From: DASRDU01 sp046331565
GTDB lineage: Bacteria > Acidobacteriota > Blastocatellia > RBC074
DNA length: 64,000 nt
Assembly (NCBI GenBank): GCA_046331565.1
Contig: JAXLQP010000001.1
Span: 1,426,001-1,490,000, forward strand
Direction: 5' to 3'
Shown: piece after piece, positions 29,211-38,250 of the stretch
Layout: each line of letters opens with the position of its first letter
Numbering within the stretch: the first letter of the stretch is position 1
Translations under genes and position numbers: made by a program
The notes under the pieces: generated by a model
The model's database searches: none
What the model was told of the DNA's origin: nothing
What the model saw: only the letters and a program-made list of their open reading frames with translations

Positions 29211-29497
29211 TTTCATCTCCAGTTAATAACGGGGAGTTAATGGGGCTGAGCTGAAAACAGTTTCGGCAGACACACCTGTGGATTAAATGATGAGGAAGGA
29301 ATCAGGCGTATGACGTCTATTGGTCAATACCAGACAAATCTGGCTGGATCATTGATGCGAGGGCAAAGCGTGGTATCAGAGGGTTCGCGCCAATGGCTGA
29401 CTTCTGATGTCATTGGTCATCATCAGAAACCGGGGTGATCGTAACACGACCTGACAGGTCTGAAATTCACGATAATATTAAATCGCGCCAACTGAAA
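29211..29497. other. Upstream region of beta-helix gene 1, with a leader element shared with gene 2
   Basis: gacacacctgtg at 29269-29280, followed by tgatgaggaag, recurs at 31421-31432 upstream of the paralogue, at nearly the same distance from the start (59 versus 62 bases). On the minus strand it reads CACAGGTGTGTC downstream of CTTCCTCATCA. It could be a promoter, operator or relic of the duplication. Nothing else recognised. Confidence 0.45.
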
Positions 29498-29581
29498 GAC
29501 AGTACCGTTAGCATCAGCGAGCGGAAATGCGTCAATCACGGCTCACGCTGTTCTCCGCCTGCTGACGCTCACGGTACTGTC
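29498..29581. repeat. Imperfect inverted repeat, 28-bp arms (gtaccg-gagcgt family, diverged)
   Basis: Arms 29498-29525 and 29554-29581 (gacagtaccgttagcatcag and complement) match at about 24 of 28 positions. It lies 21 bases past the stop of beta-helix gene 2. It is related to the perfect elements at 17251 and 48072. Confidence 0.75.
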
Positions 29582-29601
29582 ATTGTGCTGTGTTTCAGAC
29601 A

Positions 29602-31359
29602 TTACTGCCCGGCGGGTCGGTAACCTGTGACTCGCGCTTCCGAGAGATTCCAGTACGACTTTCCGAACTCATCGTAATCAAGCGCGGTTTTGGTGAATCG
29701 CACGAAGCGGAATGCTCGCGTCTCGCTGACCGGCGCTGACCACGTCTGCCTGAACACTGTCGAACTGCTGCCCCGCGCGGCCAGACGCACGACGCCGGAT
29801 TTGAATTCAGGATCGTCAGAAGCGTAAACCGCAAAATTTCGCCGCGTTGATGGCTGATCCTGATCGGTGCGAAAGACGATTTCAACTTTGGTGATGACGG
29901 CTGCCGAACCGAGATCAAGCTGCACATATTCAAGCTGCAACAGATTCAGCGCCGAATGCCAGATCGTCGCCGCATTGCCATCAATGGCGCTCTCTGCCGG
30001 GTACCCGCCAAGCAGGCTTGAAGCGGCGATGGTTTTGCCCGCCGACAAATTGACCGGCAGCGGCGGCCCGCTTTGTGACGAAGCCGCATAAGCGCCCTGG
30101 CAGCGTCCGCTGTCCTTGCGCGCCTGGTAATTCAGGTCGCGCAGATATTCCATTTTCGGAACATACACATCAGGCAGCGCGGTGTTGCCCGCACTGACCA
30201 GGCTGGCAGTGCTGACGATGTGATAATCCTTTTTATCGAGACTGACGAATCCGGGCCACTGACCATAAGTCGTGTTGGCCAGGCCCGGCGCATTCGTGTT
30301 CGTCATCAGCCAGTTGTTCATCCCCGTCACGCCTGCGCCGGATCCGTCGCCGGTCAGCTTTTCACCGCGATAGTAAATGTTATTGTAAAGCTCAACTCTT
30401 GCGCCATTGCCAGGCAGCACCAGCGCATTGTCAGGACTCGCGCCGATAATTGTGTTGTTGCTCAGGCGCAGCGTTCCCAGACGACCATCGTTGCCAAAGA
30501 CCATCACCACTGAACGATTGCCGCTGCCCGATTTGGTGATGATATTGCCGACGAGCAGAGCATCCTGTGCGCGTCCCCCGCCAATCGAACTCACGCTGAA
30601 ATCGAGTTCATAGCCGCCGTTGTTGGCGTTCTCCAGCCAGTTGTACGCAAACTCTACCGCCGTCCCCGTGCTGTCCGGCAGCGACCGATCCTTGTAATTG
30701 ATCCCGCCGTTCGCATCGTGAATGTAGTTGAATCGCACGTAAGTGCCTGCGCCCTGCATGTAGAAGTTGTGCGTGTAGCCGCTGCCCGTCCCGTTGAAGG
30801 CCACTTCGCACTGCTCGATCCGTGTGTTGACGGCTTCATAAGTCGAGAAGAACCCGTTCGGGTTGTGATGAATGTAGCAGTCGCGGATGGTGATGTTTTT
30901 GCCGCGAATCTGCATCGCGCGGTTGTTGTCATCCGGGCCGGGCTGGACGTTGCGGACTTCGAGATGCCGCACCTCGATGTCGTGGCTGTCGGGGAAAAAT
31001 GACCACAGATAACCGTACTGATCCACATTGGTCTTTGCCCCGTCCCAGACAGCACGGGTTGAATCCTCGCACAGAATGATGACCGGATTGCCCGGCTCAC
31101 CCGAATGCTGTGCGGTGAACTTGATACGATCAGTGTAAATGCCTGTGGCTCTGATCTTCACGACATCGCCGCCGCGCAGGGTGACGGCGGCGAGCAGTGA
31201 TGACAGGTTCTGATAAGTGGTGGCGCTCGGCTGCGCCGTTGCGTCAACCGTGTAAGTGGTCGCAGTGACGGACACTGTTCCCAGGCTCAGAGCTGTACAA
31301 AAGGTGAGTAATGAGACGATGCGCCGCAGTGCGACACAGAATGGTTTGCCGGTAAACAT
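29602..31359 (-). CDS. Secreted beta-helix protein with C-terminal F5/8 type C (discoidin) domain (paralogue 2)
   Basis: A 585-residue secreted protein. A signal peptide (VSLLTFCTALSLGTVSVTA) is followed by the same right-handed beta-helix domain as its neighbour at 27174-29210 (YTVDATAQPSATTYQN onward). The C-terminus differs: NLSAGKTIAASSLLGGYPAE, DGNAATIWHS, LDLGSAAVITKVEI and FRFVRFTKT form an F5/8 type C carbohydrate-binding domain instead of VCBS repeats. ATG at 31359 has AGGAG about 9 bases upstream; the frame extends further but without a site. Together with the paralogue and receptor it suggests polysaccharide binding or degradation; no enzyme activity is proven. Confidence 0.88.
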   Translation of the reverse strand: MFTGKPFCVALRRIVSLLTFCTALSLGTVSVTATTYTVDATAQPSATTYQNLSSLLAAVTLRGGDVVKIRATGIYTDRIKFTAQHSGEPGNPVIILCEDSTRAVWDGAKTNVDQYGYLWSFFPDSHDIEVRHLEVRNVQPGPDDNNRAMQIRGKNITIRDCYIHHNPNGFFSTYEAVNTRIEQCEVAFNGTGSGYTHNFYMQGAGTYVRFNYIHDANGGINYKDRSLPDSTGTAVEFAYNWLENANNGGYELDFSVSSIGGGRAQDALLVGNIITKSGSGNRSVVMVFGNDGRLGTLRLSNNTIIGASPDNALVLPGNGARVELYNNIYYRGEKLTGDGSGAGVTGMNNWLMTNTNAPGLANTTYGQWPGFVSLDKKDYHIVSTASLVSAGNTALPDVYVPKMEYLRDLNYQARKDSGRCQGAYAASSQSGPPLPVNLSAGKTIAASSLLGGYPAESAIDGNAATIWHSALNLLQLEYVQLDLGSAAVITKVEIVFRTDQDQPSTRRNFAVYASDDPEFKSGVVRLAARGSSSTVFRQTWSAPVSETRAFRFVRFTKTALDYDEFGKSYWNLSEARVTGYRPAGQ

Positions 31360-31870
31360 TCTTCTGGACTCCTGTTTGTCAATTCGAGGAAGGTTGAGGG
31401 GCAACAGGAAATGCGTTGCGGACACACCTGTGAAAGCGTGATGAGGAAGATGAGATCAGGTGTGTTACTGGGGCGACAGCCTGACACAAGCCGGGAACCA
31501 TTCGCAGGGGCAGCACTGGACAGAAGAGGATTACGAAGGAGGCATGTTCCGGTTTTTCAATTGCGCGATGAGGGTGTAAGCCTGTCGTGTTGGTTTCACG
31601 CGCAAAATGAGAAATGTTCCGATTTAATTTCTCATCAATCAGCACTGATCCGGCACCGGCGAATTAAAACTGATCTGCCGCAGCCGGGGCAATTCTGGTC
31701 TGTTCGTTCTCTTTTCGGCCTGGCGTGGCGGCGCTTGCTGCGTTCAGCGATGAATAGTAGGATGACGCCGCCTGTGCTGCTGAATCCGCAGACTGGTTCA
31801 TCAACTCATCGCGGCAGTCATCACCGTTTCAGTAGTCCTGTTCAATCAGACAATTCCGAAAGGAGAAAGT
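31360..31870. other. 511-base intergenic region between divergent genes
   Basis: It contains the leader element gacacacctgtg at 31421-31432, shared with beta-helix gene 1. A frame running from 31411 into the amidohydrolase gene overlaps it out of frame and has no homology-like features. I see no inverted repeat here, which is unusual for gaps of this size in the window. Confidence 0.4.
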
Positions 31871-33349
31871 ATGCTCCGTCTTTCGCCTCTTTCCGGCCAT
31901 CTTCTGTTGCGTGCAGCGTGCGCGGTGCTGCTTCTGTTCAGCCCGATGCCGCAGGGTCAGGCACAGCGCGCCGGATTCGATCTGGTGCTGGCAGGTGGCC
32001 GCGTCATTGATCCTGAATCCGGCCTCGATGCGGTGCGTTATGTCGGCATTCGCGGCAAAACCATCGCGGCGATTTCGAGCACACCGCTGCGCGGCGCGAC
32101 CGTGATTGACGCCACCGGACTGGTGATTGCGCCCGGTTTTATTGATCTGCATTCGCACGGGCAGACTGATGAAAACTATCGCTACAAGGCGATGGACGGT
32201 GTAACCACAGCTCTGGAAATGGAAGTCGGCGTCTCGCCCGTCGCTGCGTGGTACGCCGCCCGCGATGGCAGATCGCTGATCAACTTCGGCGCCACGGTCG
32301 GCCACATTCCGGCCCGCATGACTGTGATGCACGACACGGGAACTTTTCTGCCGCGTGATAATGCCGTCACCAAACGCGCCACCGCCGATGAAGTCAGGCA
32401 GATCACCGAACTGATTCAGCGCGGGCTTGATGAAGGCGCGCTCGGCATCGGCTTCGGCATCAACTATGTGCCGCAGACCACGCGCCCTGAAATCCTCGAC
32501 CTGTTTCGCCTGGCTGCCGCACGCGGAGTGGCGAATTACATTCACCTGCGCCACGCCGGAGCCGTCGAACCCGGCAGCGCGATTGAAGCGTTGCAGGAAG
32601 TTATTGCCGATTCCGCCGCGACCGGCGCTGCGCTGCACGTCGTTCATCTGACCAGCACCTGCCTGCGGCAGACCGCCACCTGCCTGCAGATGATCGAAGG
32701 CTCACGCAAACGCGGGCTGGATGTCACGACTGAGGCTTATCCTTATACGGCCACGCAGACCAACATTGATTCGGCCATCTATGACGAAGGCTGGCAGGAA
32801 CGACTCGGCATGACTTACAAAGACCTGCAATGGGTGGCGACGGGTGAAAGGCTGACGGCTGAAAGCTTCGCGCGTTACCGCAAACAGGGCGGTTCAGTGA
32901 TCGGGCATTCGATTCCTGAAGAGATTTCGCGCCTCGCCGTCGCCAGTCCGATTGTGATGGTCGCCAGCGACGGCCTCATCAATGAAGGCAAGGGCCACCC
33001 GCGCGGCGCAGGCACTTATGCCCGCGTGCTTGGTTATTACGTGCGCGAACAGAAAGCCACGACGCTGATGCAGGCCATTCGCAAAATGACGCTGATGCCC
33101 GCGCAGCGGCTGGAAACTGCCGTGCCGATGATGCACCGGAAGGGACGCATCAAAGTTGGCGCTGACGCTGATCTGACGATCTTCAATCCGAACCGCGTCA
33201 CCGACCGCGCCACTTTTGAAAATCCCGCGCAGTATTCCGAAGGCATCACTCACGTCATCGTCAACGGCGTGCCGGTCGTGCGTGATGGCCGCCTGGTTGA
33301 GCAGGTCAGACCCGGCGTGGCCATTCGTCGCCCGGTCACCCAGCAGTAA
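31871..33349 (+). CDS. Secreted amidohydrolase, D-aminoacylase-like
   Basis: A 492-residue metal-dependent hydrolase of the amidohydrolase superfamily with a signal peptide (LLRAACAVLLLFSPMPQGQA). Metal-site motifs are PGFIDLHSHGQTD (the HxH equivalent), the central H in VANYIHLRHAG, HVVHLTST, and SDGLINEGKGHPRGAGTYARVLG, which closely resembles N-acyl-D-amino-acid deacylases. The C-terminal KGRIKVGADADLTIFNP is typical of the composite beta-sandwich. It probably removes acyl groups from D-amino acids or related amides outside the cytoplasm. AAAGGAG lies 6 bases before the ATG. Confidence 0.88.
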   Translation: MLRLSPLSGHLLLRAACAVLLLFSPMPQGQAQRAGFDLVLAGGRVIDPESGLDAVRYVGIRGKTIAAISSTPLRGATVIDATGLVIAPGFIDLHSHGQTDENYRYKAMDGVTTALEMEVGVSPVAAWYAARDGRSLINFGATVGHIPARMTVMHDTGTFLPRDNAVTKRATADEVRQITELIQRGLDEGALGIGFGINYVPQTTRPEILDLFRLAAARGVANYIHLRHAGAVEPGSAIEALQEVIADSAATGAALHVVHLTSTCLRQTATCLQMIEGSRKRGLDVTTEAYPYTATQTNIDSAIYDEGWQERLGMTYKDLQWVATGERLTAESFARYRKQGGSVIGHSIPEEISRLAVASPIVMVASDGLINEGKGHPRGAGTYARVLGYYVREQKATTLMQAIRKMTLMPAQRLETAVPMMHRKGRIKVGADADLTIFNPNRVTDRATFENPAQYSEGITHVIVNGVPVVRDGRLVEQVRPGVAIRRPVTQQ

Positions 33350-33456
33350 CACACATCTTTGATGCAGTACCGGGTCGGCTTCAATCAAAACGGGCCGCTC
33401 ATCAGCATCGGGGCGCTGTCGTCCCGAAGTCGAAGATGCCTGAAAGAAACTCGAAA

Positions 33457-33541
33457 CACCCTCGTAGTAACGAATTCATTCGTTCATTTGAAAATCCGTG
33501 ATTTCTGAAACAAAACGAATGAATTCGTTACTACAAGGGTG
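33457..33541. repeat. Inverted repeat, 28-bp arms, one mismatch (cacccYcgtagtaacgaatt family)
   Basis: Arms 33457-33484 and 33514-33541. The arm sequence matches the inner part of 10578-10694. It lies between the amidohydrolase and DinB genes on the same strand, 108 and 39 bases from them. The 29-base centre is unrelated to that of the other copies. Confidence 0.88.
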
Positions 33542-33579
33542 CGACCTGGTTACTCTCACACAACGAAAGTCCGGCAGAG

Positions 33580-34041
33580 ATGGAAGATCAGCTTCTCGAA
33601 ACCTGGCAGATTCACAATCGCATCAACCTGTATCTGCTTGCGGCCATCGAAGCGTCATCGCTCAATAATGTTTCAGCTTCAAAGGGTCGCACGGTCGGTG
33701 AACAGTTTGCACATCTGCACAATGTCCGGCTGATGTGGCTCAAAGCCGCCGCGCCGGAACTGCTCGCCGGACTTGAAAAGATTGAAAAGGATGCGGCCAG
33801 TGATCAGCCGTTGCTGCATTCATCGCTTGAAGCTTCAGGCGCAGCCATTGGCAGACTGTTGCAACAGAGTTTTGCGGCGGGCCGCGTCAAAGGCTTCAAA
33901 CCGCATCCGGCAGCGTTTCTCGGCTATCTGATTTCGCACGAATCGCACCATCGCGGCCAGATCGCGCTCGCGCTCAAACAGTCCGGCCACCCGCTCGACA
34001 AAAAGACCAGCTTTGGTCTGTGGGAGTGGGGCGTCCGGTAA
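33580..34041 (+). CDS. DinB/YfiT-like four-helix metal protein
   Basis: A 153-residue protein of the DinB superfamily. The His-triad expected for a Ni/Zn site is visible: FAHLHNVRLMWL near residue 46 and SHESHHRGQIALAL near 128-133. Members include bacillithiol or mycothiol S-transferases and proteins of unknown function; the substrate here is unknown. No strong ribosome site precedes the ATG. The start lies 39 bases after an inverted repeat. The next gene (aquaglyceroporin) starts 38 bases downstream, so they may be co-transcribed. Confidence 0.85.
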   Translation: MEDQLLETWQIHNRINLYLLAAIEASSLNNVSASKGRTVGEQFAHLHNVRLMWLKAAAPELLAGLEKIEKDAASDQPLLHSSLEASGAAIGRLLQQSFAAGRVKGFKPHPAAFLGYLISHESHHRGQIALALKQSGHPLDKKTSFGLWEWGVR

Positions 34042-34079
34042 CGATCATCAATTCGCATCATTCAATTCTCAAAACCAAC

Positions 34080-34850
34080 ATGGAACCACTTAATCTGAAA
34101 CGGGAACTGCTGGCTGAATTTCTGGGGACACTGGTGCTGATCACCTTCGGCACTGCCGTTGTCGCGCAGGTGCTGCTCAGCAAGGAAAAGAACGGGCAGT
34201 ATCTGTCAATCAATCTGGCGTGGGGCCTGGGCGTGACGATGGCCGTTTACGTCGCGGGCGGTGTGACGGGCGCGCATCTCAATCCGGCAGTGACGCTGGC
34301 GATGGCGATGCGCCGCGCGCTGAGCTGGCGCAAGGTGCTGCCTTACTGGATCGCACAAACCGTCGGTGCCTTTGCCGGAGCCGCGATTACTTTCATTCTG
34401 TATCGTGACGCATTCAATGACTTCGATGGCGGCACGCGACAGATGGCAACGGCGGGAATTTTTGCGACTTATCCGCAACCTTACCTGTCAACAATCGGCG
34501 GGCTGCTCGATCAGATTATCGGCACGGCGTTTCTGCTGCTGGTCATCTGCGCGATTGGCGATGCGCGCAATCTCGCGCCGTCAGCGAATGTCGGCCCGCT
34601 GATTGTGGGTTTGCTGGTGGTGCTGCTGGGAATGACGATGGGCTTCAACTGCGGTTATGCGATCAACCCGGCGCGTGATCTGGGGCCGCGCCTGTTCACG
34701 CTGGTGGCAGGCTGGGGCGGCCAGGTTTTCAGCACAGGCAATAACGGCATTCCCTGGTTCTGGGTGCCCATCGTCGGCCCGCTGATTGGCGGAGTGCTGG
34801 GCGCGCGGGTTTATGACCTGATGATCGGGCAATATCTGCCGAAGGAATAA
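34080..34850 (+). CDS. glpF: Aquaglyceroporin (MIP family, GlpF-like)
   Basis: A 256-residue inner-membrane channel for glycerol and small neutral solutes. Both half-helix motifs are intact: GAHLNPAVTLA (Asn68) and GYAINPARDLGPRLF (Asn197). The Asp directly after NPAR (Asp201) marks the glycerol-facilitator branch rather than pure water channels. Six helices fit the hydrophobicity. The ATG at 34080 is chosen as the first start inside the gene; the frame runs on upstream into DinB coding sequence. It ends 5 bases from the end of the convergent polX gene, with no hairpin between them. No glycerol kinase gene is adjacent. Confidence 0.92.
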   Translation: MEPLNLKRELLAEFLGTLVLITFGTAVVAQVLLSKEKNGQYLSINLAWGLGVTMAVYVAGGVTGAHLNPAVTLAMAMRRALSWRKVLPYWIAQTVGAFAGAAITFILYRDAFNDFDGGTRQMATAGIFATYPQPYLSTIGGLLDQIIGTAFLLLVICAIGDARNLAPSANVGPLIVGLLVVLLGMTMGFNCGYAINPARDLGPRLFTLVAGWGGQVFSTGNNGIPWFWVPIVGPLIGGVLGARVYDLMIGQYLPKE

Positions 34851-34855
34851 CCGGT

Positions 34856-36622
34856 TCAATGCGCCCGCACCACTCGCGCCCGCTTTGCGGCTGGCGAATG
34901 ATGACGACGCTCCTTCAGCCATTGACTGAATTTTGCCCAGGGCCACGTATTGACAACTGAATCAGCCGTGATCCAGCCGCGCCGGGCCTGAAAGACTCCG
35001 TAACGCACGTTCGCCAGTTGCGCTGTGTTGTGCGCGTCTGAATCAATGGCCAGCCGCACACCGGCTTCCTGCGCCGTGCGCGCCATCTGATCGCTCAAAT
35101 CCAGACGGCTCGGTGAACCGTTGATTTCAAGCGCCACACCGGCTTCAGCCGCCGCCTGCACGATCTTCTCAAAATCGAAATCAACCGGATCGCGGCTGCC
35201 AATCAGTCGTGTCGTCGGATGACCGATGATGTGAACGTAAGGATTGGCAATCGCATCCAGCAGCCGCCCGGTCATCCGGTCACGACTCTGCCTGAACGCG
35301 CTGTGCAGCGAAGCCACCACGACATCCAGCCGCGCCAGCACTTCATCGGGATAATCAAGCCGCCCGTCCGACAGAATATCAACTTCAGCGCCCAGCAGCA
35401 GGCGCGGTTTGCGGCGGCCACGCTGCGCGCGAATTTCATCAAGCTCGGCCATCTTTTCTTCAAGCCTGCTCACATCAAGCCCGTTCGCAATTCGCGCTGA
35501 TGTGGTGTGGTCGGTGATGGCGATGTATTCATAACCAGGCTGCGCTGCCGCATCAGCCATTTCCGCGATTGACGCCGCGCCGTCAGACCACGTCGTATGC
35601 ATGTGCAGATCGCCGCGCAGGTCATCCAGCGTGATCAGCTTCGGCAGATGATCCTTCATTGCGGCTTCGATCTCGCCCCAGTCCTCGCGCAATTCAGGCG
35701 GCATCACCTTCAAACCAAGCGCGCGATAAAGTTCTTCTTCATTCCGTCCTGCCAGTCGCCTGTCGCCGCGAAACAACCCGTATTCATTGAGCTTCAGCCC
35801 GCGCGCCTGTGCCAGCGTGCGCAGGTGAACGCTGTGCGCTTTCGAGCCGGTGAAATACTGCAACGCCGCGCCATAAGACTCATCAGGCACGGCGCGCAGA
35901 TCAACCTGCAGCCCGCCATCAATCAGCACCGTCGCCCGCGTCTCGCCCCGCGCCAGCACCTGTTTGATTGACGGCAGCCTGACAAATTTGCGGATGACCT
36001 CTGCGCTGTCGTTTGAAACAATGACCAGATCGAGATCGCCAATGGTTTCGCGGCGGCGTCGCACCGAACCGGCAATGTCAGCGCGCGTGACGCCGGGCAG
36101 TTTGCGCACTTCGGCCAGCAGCTTTTCAGCCATTGGCAGCGCCACGCCAAGCAGCAAACGCTGCTGTCCGGCCTGCCATAATTCGATGCCGCGTTGCAGG
36201 TTGCTGATCTTTTTCTCACCAAATCCGCTCAGCTTTCTGAGCGCGCCGCTTTCGATCAGTCGCTTCAGATCGTCAATGTTTTTGATGTGGAACTTTCGAT
36301 AAATCTGCGCCAGCGTTTTCGGCCCCAGACCAGGAATGTCGAGCAGATCAAGGACACCGGCAGGGACGCTGGCAATTTCGCGTTCAGCGCGGCGAATGTG
36401 GCCGGTGGCAATGTATTCCTCAATCATTTCGGACAGGTCGTGACCGACGCCGGGAATTTCACCAAGCCTGCCTGAACGCGCCAGTTCGCTGACATCCTGT
36501 TCCAGGCTGCGCAATGAAACAGCCGCGCGATCATAGGCCAGCGCGCGAAAGCGATCTTTCTCCTGAAAGGTCAGCACCTGCGCCATGCGCTCAAAAATTG
36601 CGGCAATCTCATCATTGACCAT
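34856..36622 (-). CDS. polX: Family X DNA polymerase/3'-5' exonuclease PolX
   Basis: A 588-residue DNA repair polymerase. Domains in order: N-terminal 8-kDa-like helix-hairpin-helix region (IPGVG at about 56, IPGLGPKTL at 96), Pol-beta-type palm with GSVRRRRETIGDLDLV (185-200, catalytic Asp196 and Asp198), then a PHP exonuclease domain from about 340 (GDLHMHTTWSDG, AITDHT, GAEVDIL, IDSDAHNT). This matches bacterial PolX enzymes of about 570-590 residues that act in base excision or end repair. CGGAG lies about 10 bases before the ATG. Its upstream side faces the mechanosensitive channel gene across a purine-rich repeat region. Confidence 0.95.
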   Translation of the reverse strand: MVNDEIAAIFERMAQVLTFQEKDRFRALAYDRAAVSLRSLEQDVSELARSGRLGEIPGVGHDLSEMIEEYIATGHIRRAEREIASVPAGVLDLLDIPGLGPKTLAQIYRKFHIKNIDDLKRLIESGALRKLSGFGEKKISNLQRGIELWQAGQQRLLLGVALPMAEKLLAEVRKLPGVTRADIAGSVRRRRETIGDLDLVIVSNDSAEVIRKFVRLPSIKQVLARGETRATVLIDGGLQVDLRAVPDESYGAALQYFTGSKAHSVHLRTLAQARGLKLNEYGLFRGDRRLAGRNEEELYRALGLKVMPPELREDWGEIEAAMKDHLPKLITLDDLRGDLHMHTTWSDGAASIAEMADAAAQPGYEYIAITDHTTSARIANGLDVSRLEEKMAELDEIRAQRGRRKPRLLLGAEVDILSDGRLDYPDEVLARLDVVVASLHSAFRQSRDRMTGRLLDAIANPYVHIIGHPTTRLIGSRDPVDFDFEKIVQAAAEAGVALEINGSPSRLDLSDQMARTAQEAGVRLAIDSDAHNTAQLANVRYGVFQARRGWITADSVVNTWPWAKFSQWLKERRHHSPAAKRARVVRAH

Positions 36623-36651
36623 GTCGGCGATACTCCGTATTCAAAAAGAAT

Positions 36652-36850
36652 TTCACCACGAAGGGCACGAAGAGCACGAAGGGGAAGAAAGAAAAGGAGA
36701 AGAGGGGAAGAGGAGAAAAGGGGAAAAGGAGAAAAGGAGAAAAGGGGAAAAGGGGAAGAAGCAACAAAGATTATCTGAGCCGCTAACAAAGATTATCTGA
36801 GCCGCTGCTGTTGCCTGTCTCCTTTTCTCCTCTTCTTTCTTCCTGTCGTG
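36652..36850. repeat. Purine-rich inverted repeat with an 84-base uninterrupted purine run and a 22-base tandem duplication
   Basis: Starts caccacgaagggcacgaaga (same family as 18160-18318), then only A and G from 36678 to 36761. The unit aacaaagattatctgagccgct occurs twice back to back (36763-36784, 36785-36806). A pyrimidine arm cctttt/cttctttcttcct follows to about 36843. It sits between the divergent polX and mechanosensitive-channel genes. Nothing else is recognised in 36851-37026 apart from a lone ggcaaatcgcacaacac arm near 36860. Confidence 0.8.
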
Positions 36851-37026
36851 TTCAACTGCGGGCAAATCGCACAACACTGGCTGTGCAAGCACCGTTCCAT
36901 CAGTTTCCGTTCACTGAATGGCGCAGTGATTGCTGTTATAACCAGTCACTCTGGCCGGGTGTATGAACCGGCATCCGGTCGGAGTCAGGCAGTCTTTGTA
37001 ACGTACACTGCGGCTGAACAGGGAGT

Positions 37027-37998
37027 ATGGAAATCTTCGGTATCAGGCTGATGGGCATCAGCGCACAGAATGGAGAGAAGCTGCTCTTTACGCTGATTTT
37101 CATTCTGCTCATCCTGCTCATCAGATTTCTGCTGGTCAGCGCAGCGCAGGCCATCGGTCAGCGGCGGCGTGATGCGCGCCTGTGGTTCTGGATGCAGCAG
37201 GCCGTCAGCCTGACGCTGATGGCGCTGCTGGTTTTCGGGCTGCTTTCGATCTGGTTTGACGATCCTGAGCGGCTGGCGGTGGTGGCCGGGCTGATGTCTG
37301 CCGGGCTGGCCTTTGCCCTGCAACGTGTCGTCACGGCAATTGCAGGTTATTTTGTCATCCTGCGCAATCGCGTCTTTACGGTCGGCGACCGCATCAAAAT
37401 GGGCGGCGTGCGCGGTGATGTGATTGCGCTCGGTTTTATTCAGACGACAATTATGGAAATGGGCCAGCGCCCGCCGATGCAGCCGCAGGATCAGGCCGTG
37501 TGGGTCAGAAGCCGCCAGTTTACCGGACGCATTGTCACCATCACGAATGACCGCATCTTTGCGGAGCCGGTTTATAACTACACGCGCGATTTCCCGTACC
37601 TCTGGGAAGAACTGAGCATTGCGATTCCTTACGACTGCGACCGCGACCGCGCCGAACGCATTGTGCTGGAAGCCGCCACTCGCCACACGCACGAAATGAG
37701 CGAAATGAGCGAAGAAGCAATGCGGGAGTTTGAGCGGAAATACTTTCTGGTGCGGTCTGATCTTTACCCGAATATTTATTACCGCCTCACTGAAAACTGG
37801 CTGGAACTGACCGTGCGCTTTGTCGTGCGTGAACACGGCACGCGGGCGGTCAAAGATGCCATCAGCCGCGATGTGCTGAAGGGCTTCGATCAGGCAGGCA
37901 TCAGAATTGCACCGAATACTTTTGCCATCGCCAGCCTGCCGCCGCTGCGCCTCGCCGAAAGCGGGCAGTCCGAATCTGAACCGCACGGCAGGCGGTGA
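37027..37998 (+). CDS. MscS-family mechanosensitive ion channel
   Basis: A 323-residue small-conductance mechanosensitive channel. Two or three N-terminal helices (LLFTLIFILLILLIRFLLV, AVSLTLMALLVFGLLSI) precede the pore helix region LMSAGLAFALQRVVTAIAGY, then the beta domain (VFTVGDRIKMGGVRGDVIAL) and a C-terminal mixed domain. FTVGDRIK is the family signature. An insertion around VWVRSRQFTG (about 157-170) enlarges the beta domain. AGGGAG lies just before the ATG. The role is release of solutes under hypo-osmotic stress. It is divergent from polX. Confidence 0.9.
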   Translation: MEIFGIRLMGISAQNGEKLLFTLIFILLILLIRFLLVSAAQAIGQRRRDARLWFWMQQAVSLTLMALLVFGLLSIWFDDPERLAVVAGLMSAGLAFALQRVVTAIAGYFVILRNRVFTVGDRIKMGGVRGDVIALGFIQTTIMEMGQRPPMQPQDQAVWVRSRQFTGRIVTITNDRIFAEPVYNYTRDFPYLWEELSIAIPYDCDRDRAERIVLEAATRHTHEMSEMSEEAMREFERKYFLVRSDLYPNIYYRLTENWLELTVRFVVREHGTRAVKDAISRDVLKGFDQAGIRIAPNTFAIASLPPLRLAESGQSESEPHGRR

Positions 37999-38250
37999 AG
38001 CTGCCACACGGAACTGTTGCGTCTCTGACCCGGAGCAGATTTCGATTGTGTGTCCGGGTCGTAGTCCCGGCTTCGGTCGAATGTTATGATAGCGCCCTGT
38101 AGTGAAGGGTTACTTTTGCCGCAGCAAAAACCGGCGAATTTTCCGTGAACCACCCTGTCGTTCAAGTTCCGGTGCCAGCTTTTCACTGCACCGATCTGTC
38201 GCATGATCACTGCATTTTTTCTGCCTCAATCCTGAAAGCATTTACTGCCC

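Noticed and set aside
31411..32010. Plus-strand open frame of 199 codons upstream of the amidohydrolase
   Set aside because: Overlaps the amidohydrolase start out of frame and is Arg/Ser-rich with no features; the amidohydrolase has its own ribosome site.
31829..32647. Minus-strand open frame of 272 codons
   Set aside because: Antisense to the secreted amidohydrolase gene, which has a signal peptide and metal motifs.
36985..38007. Minus-strand open frame of 340 codons
   Set aside because: Antisense to the mechanosensitive channel gene, rich in His/Arg/Gln as shadow frames are; the plus-strand protein has clear MscS motifs.
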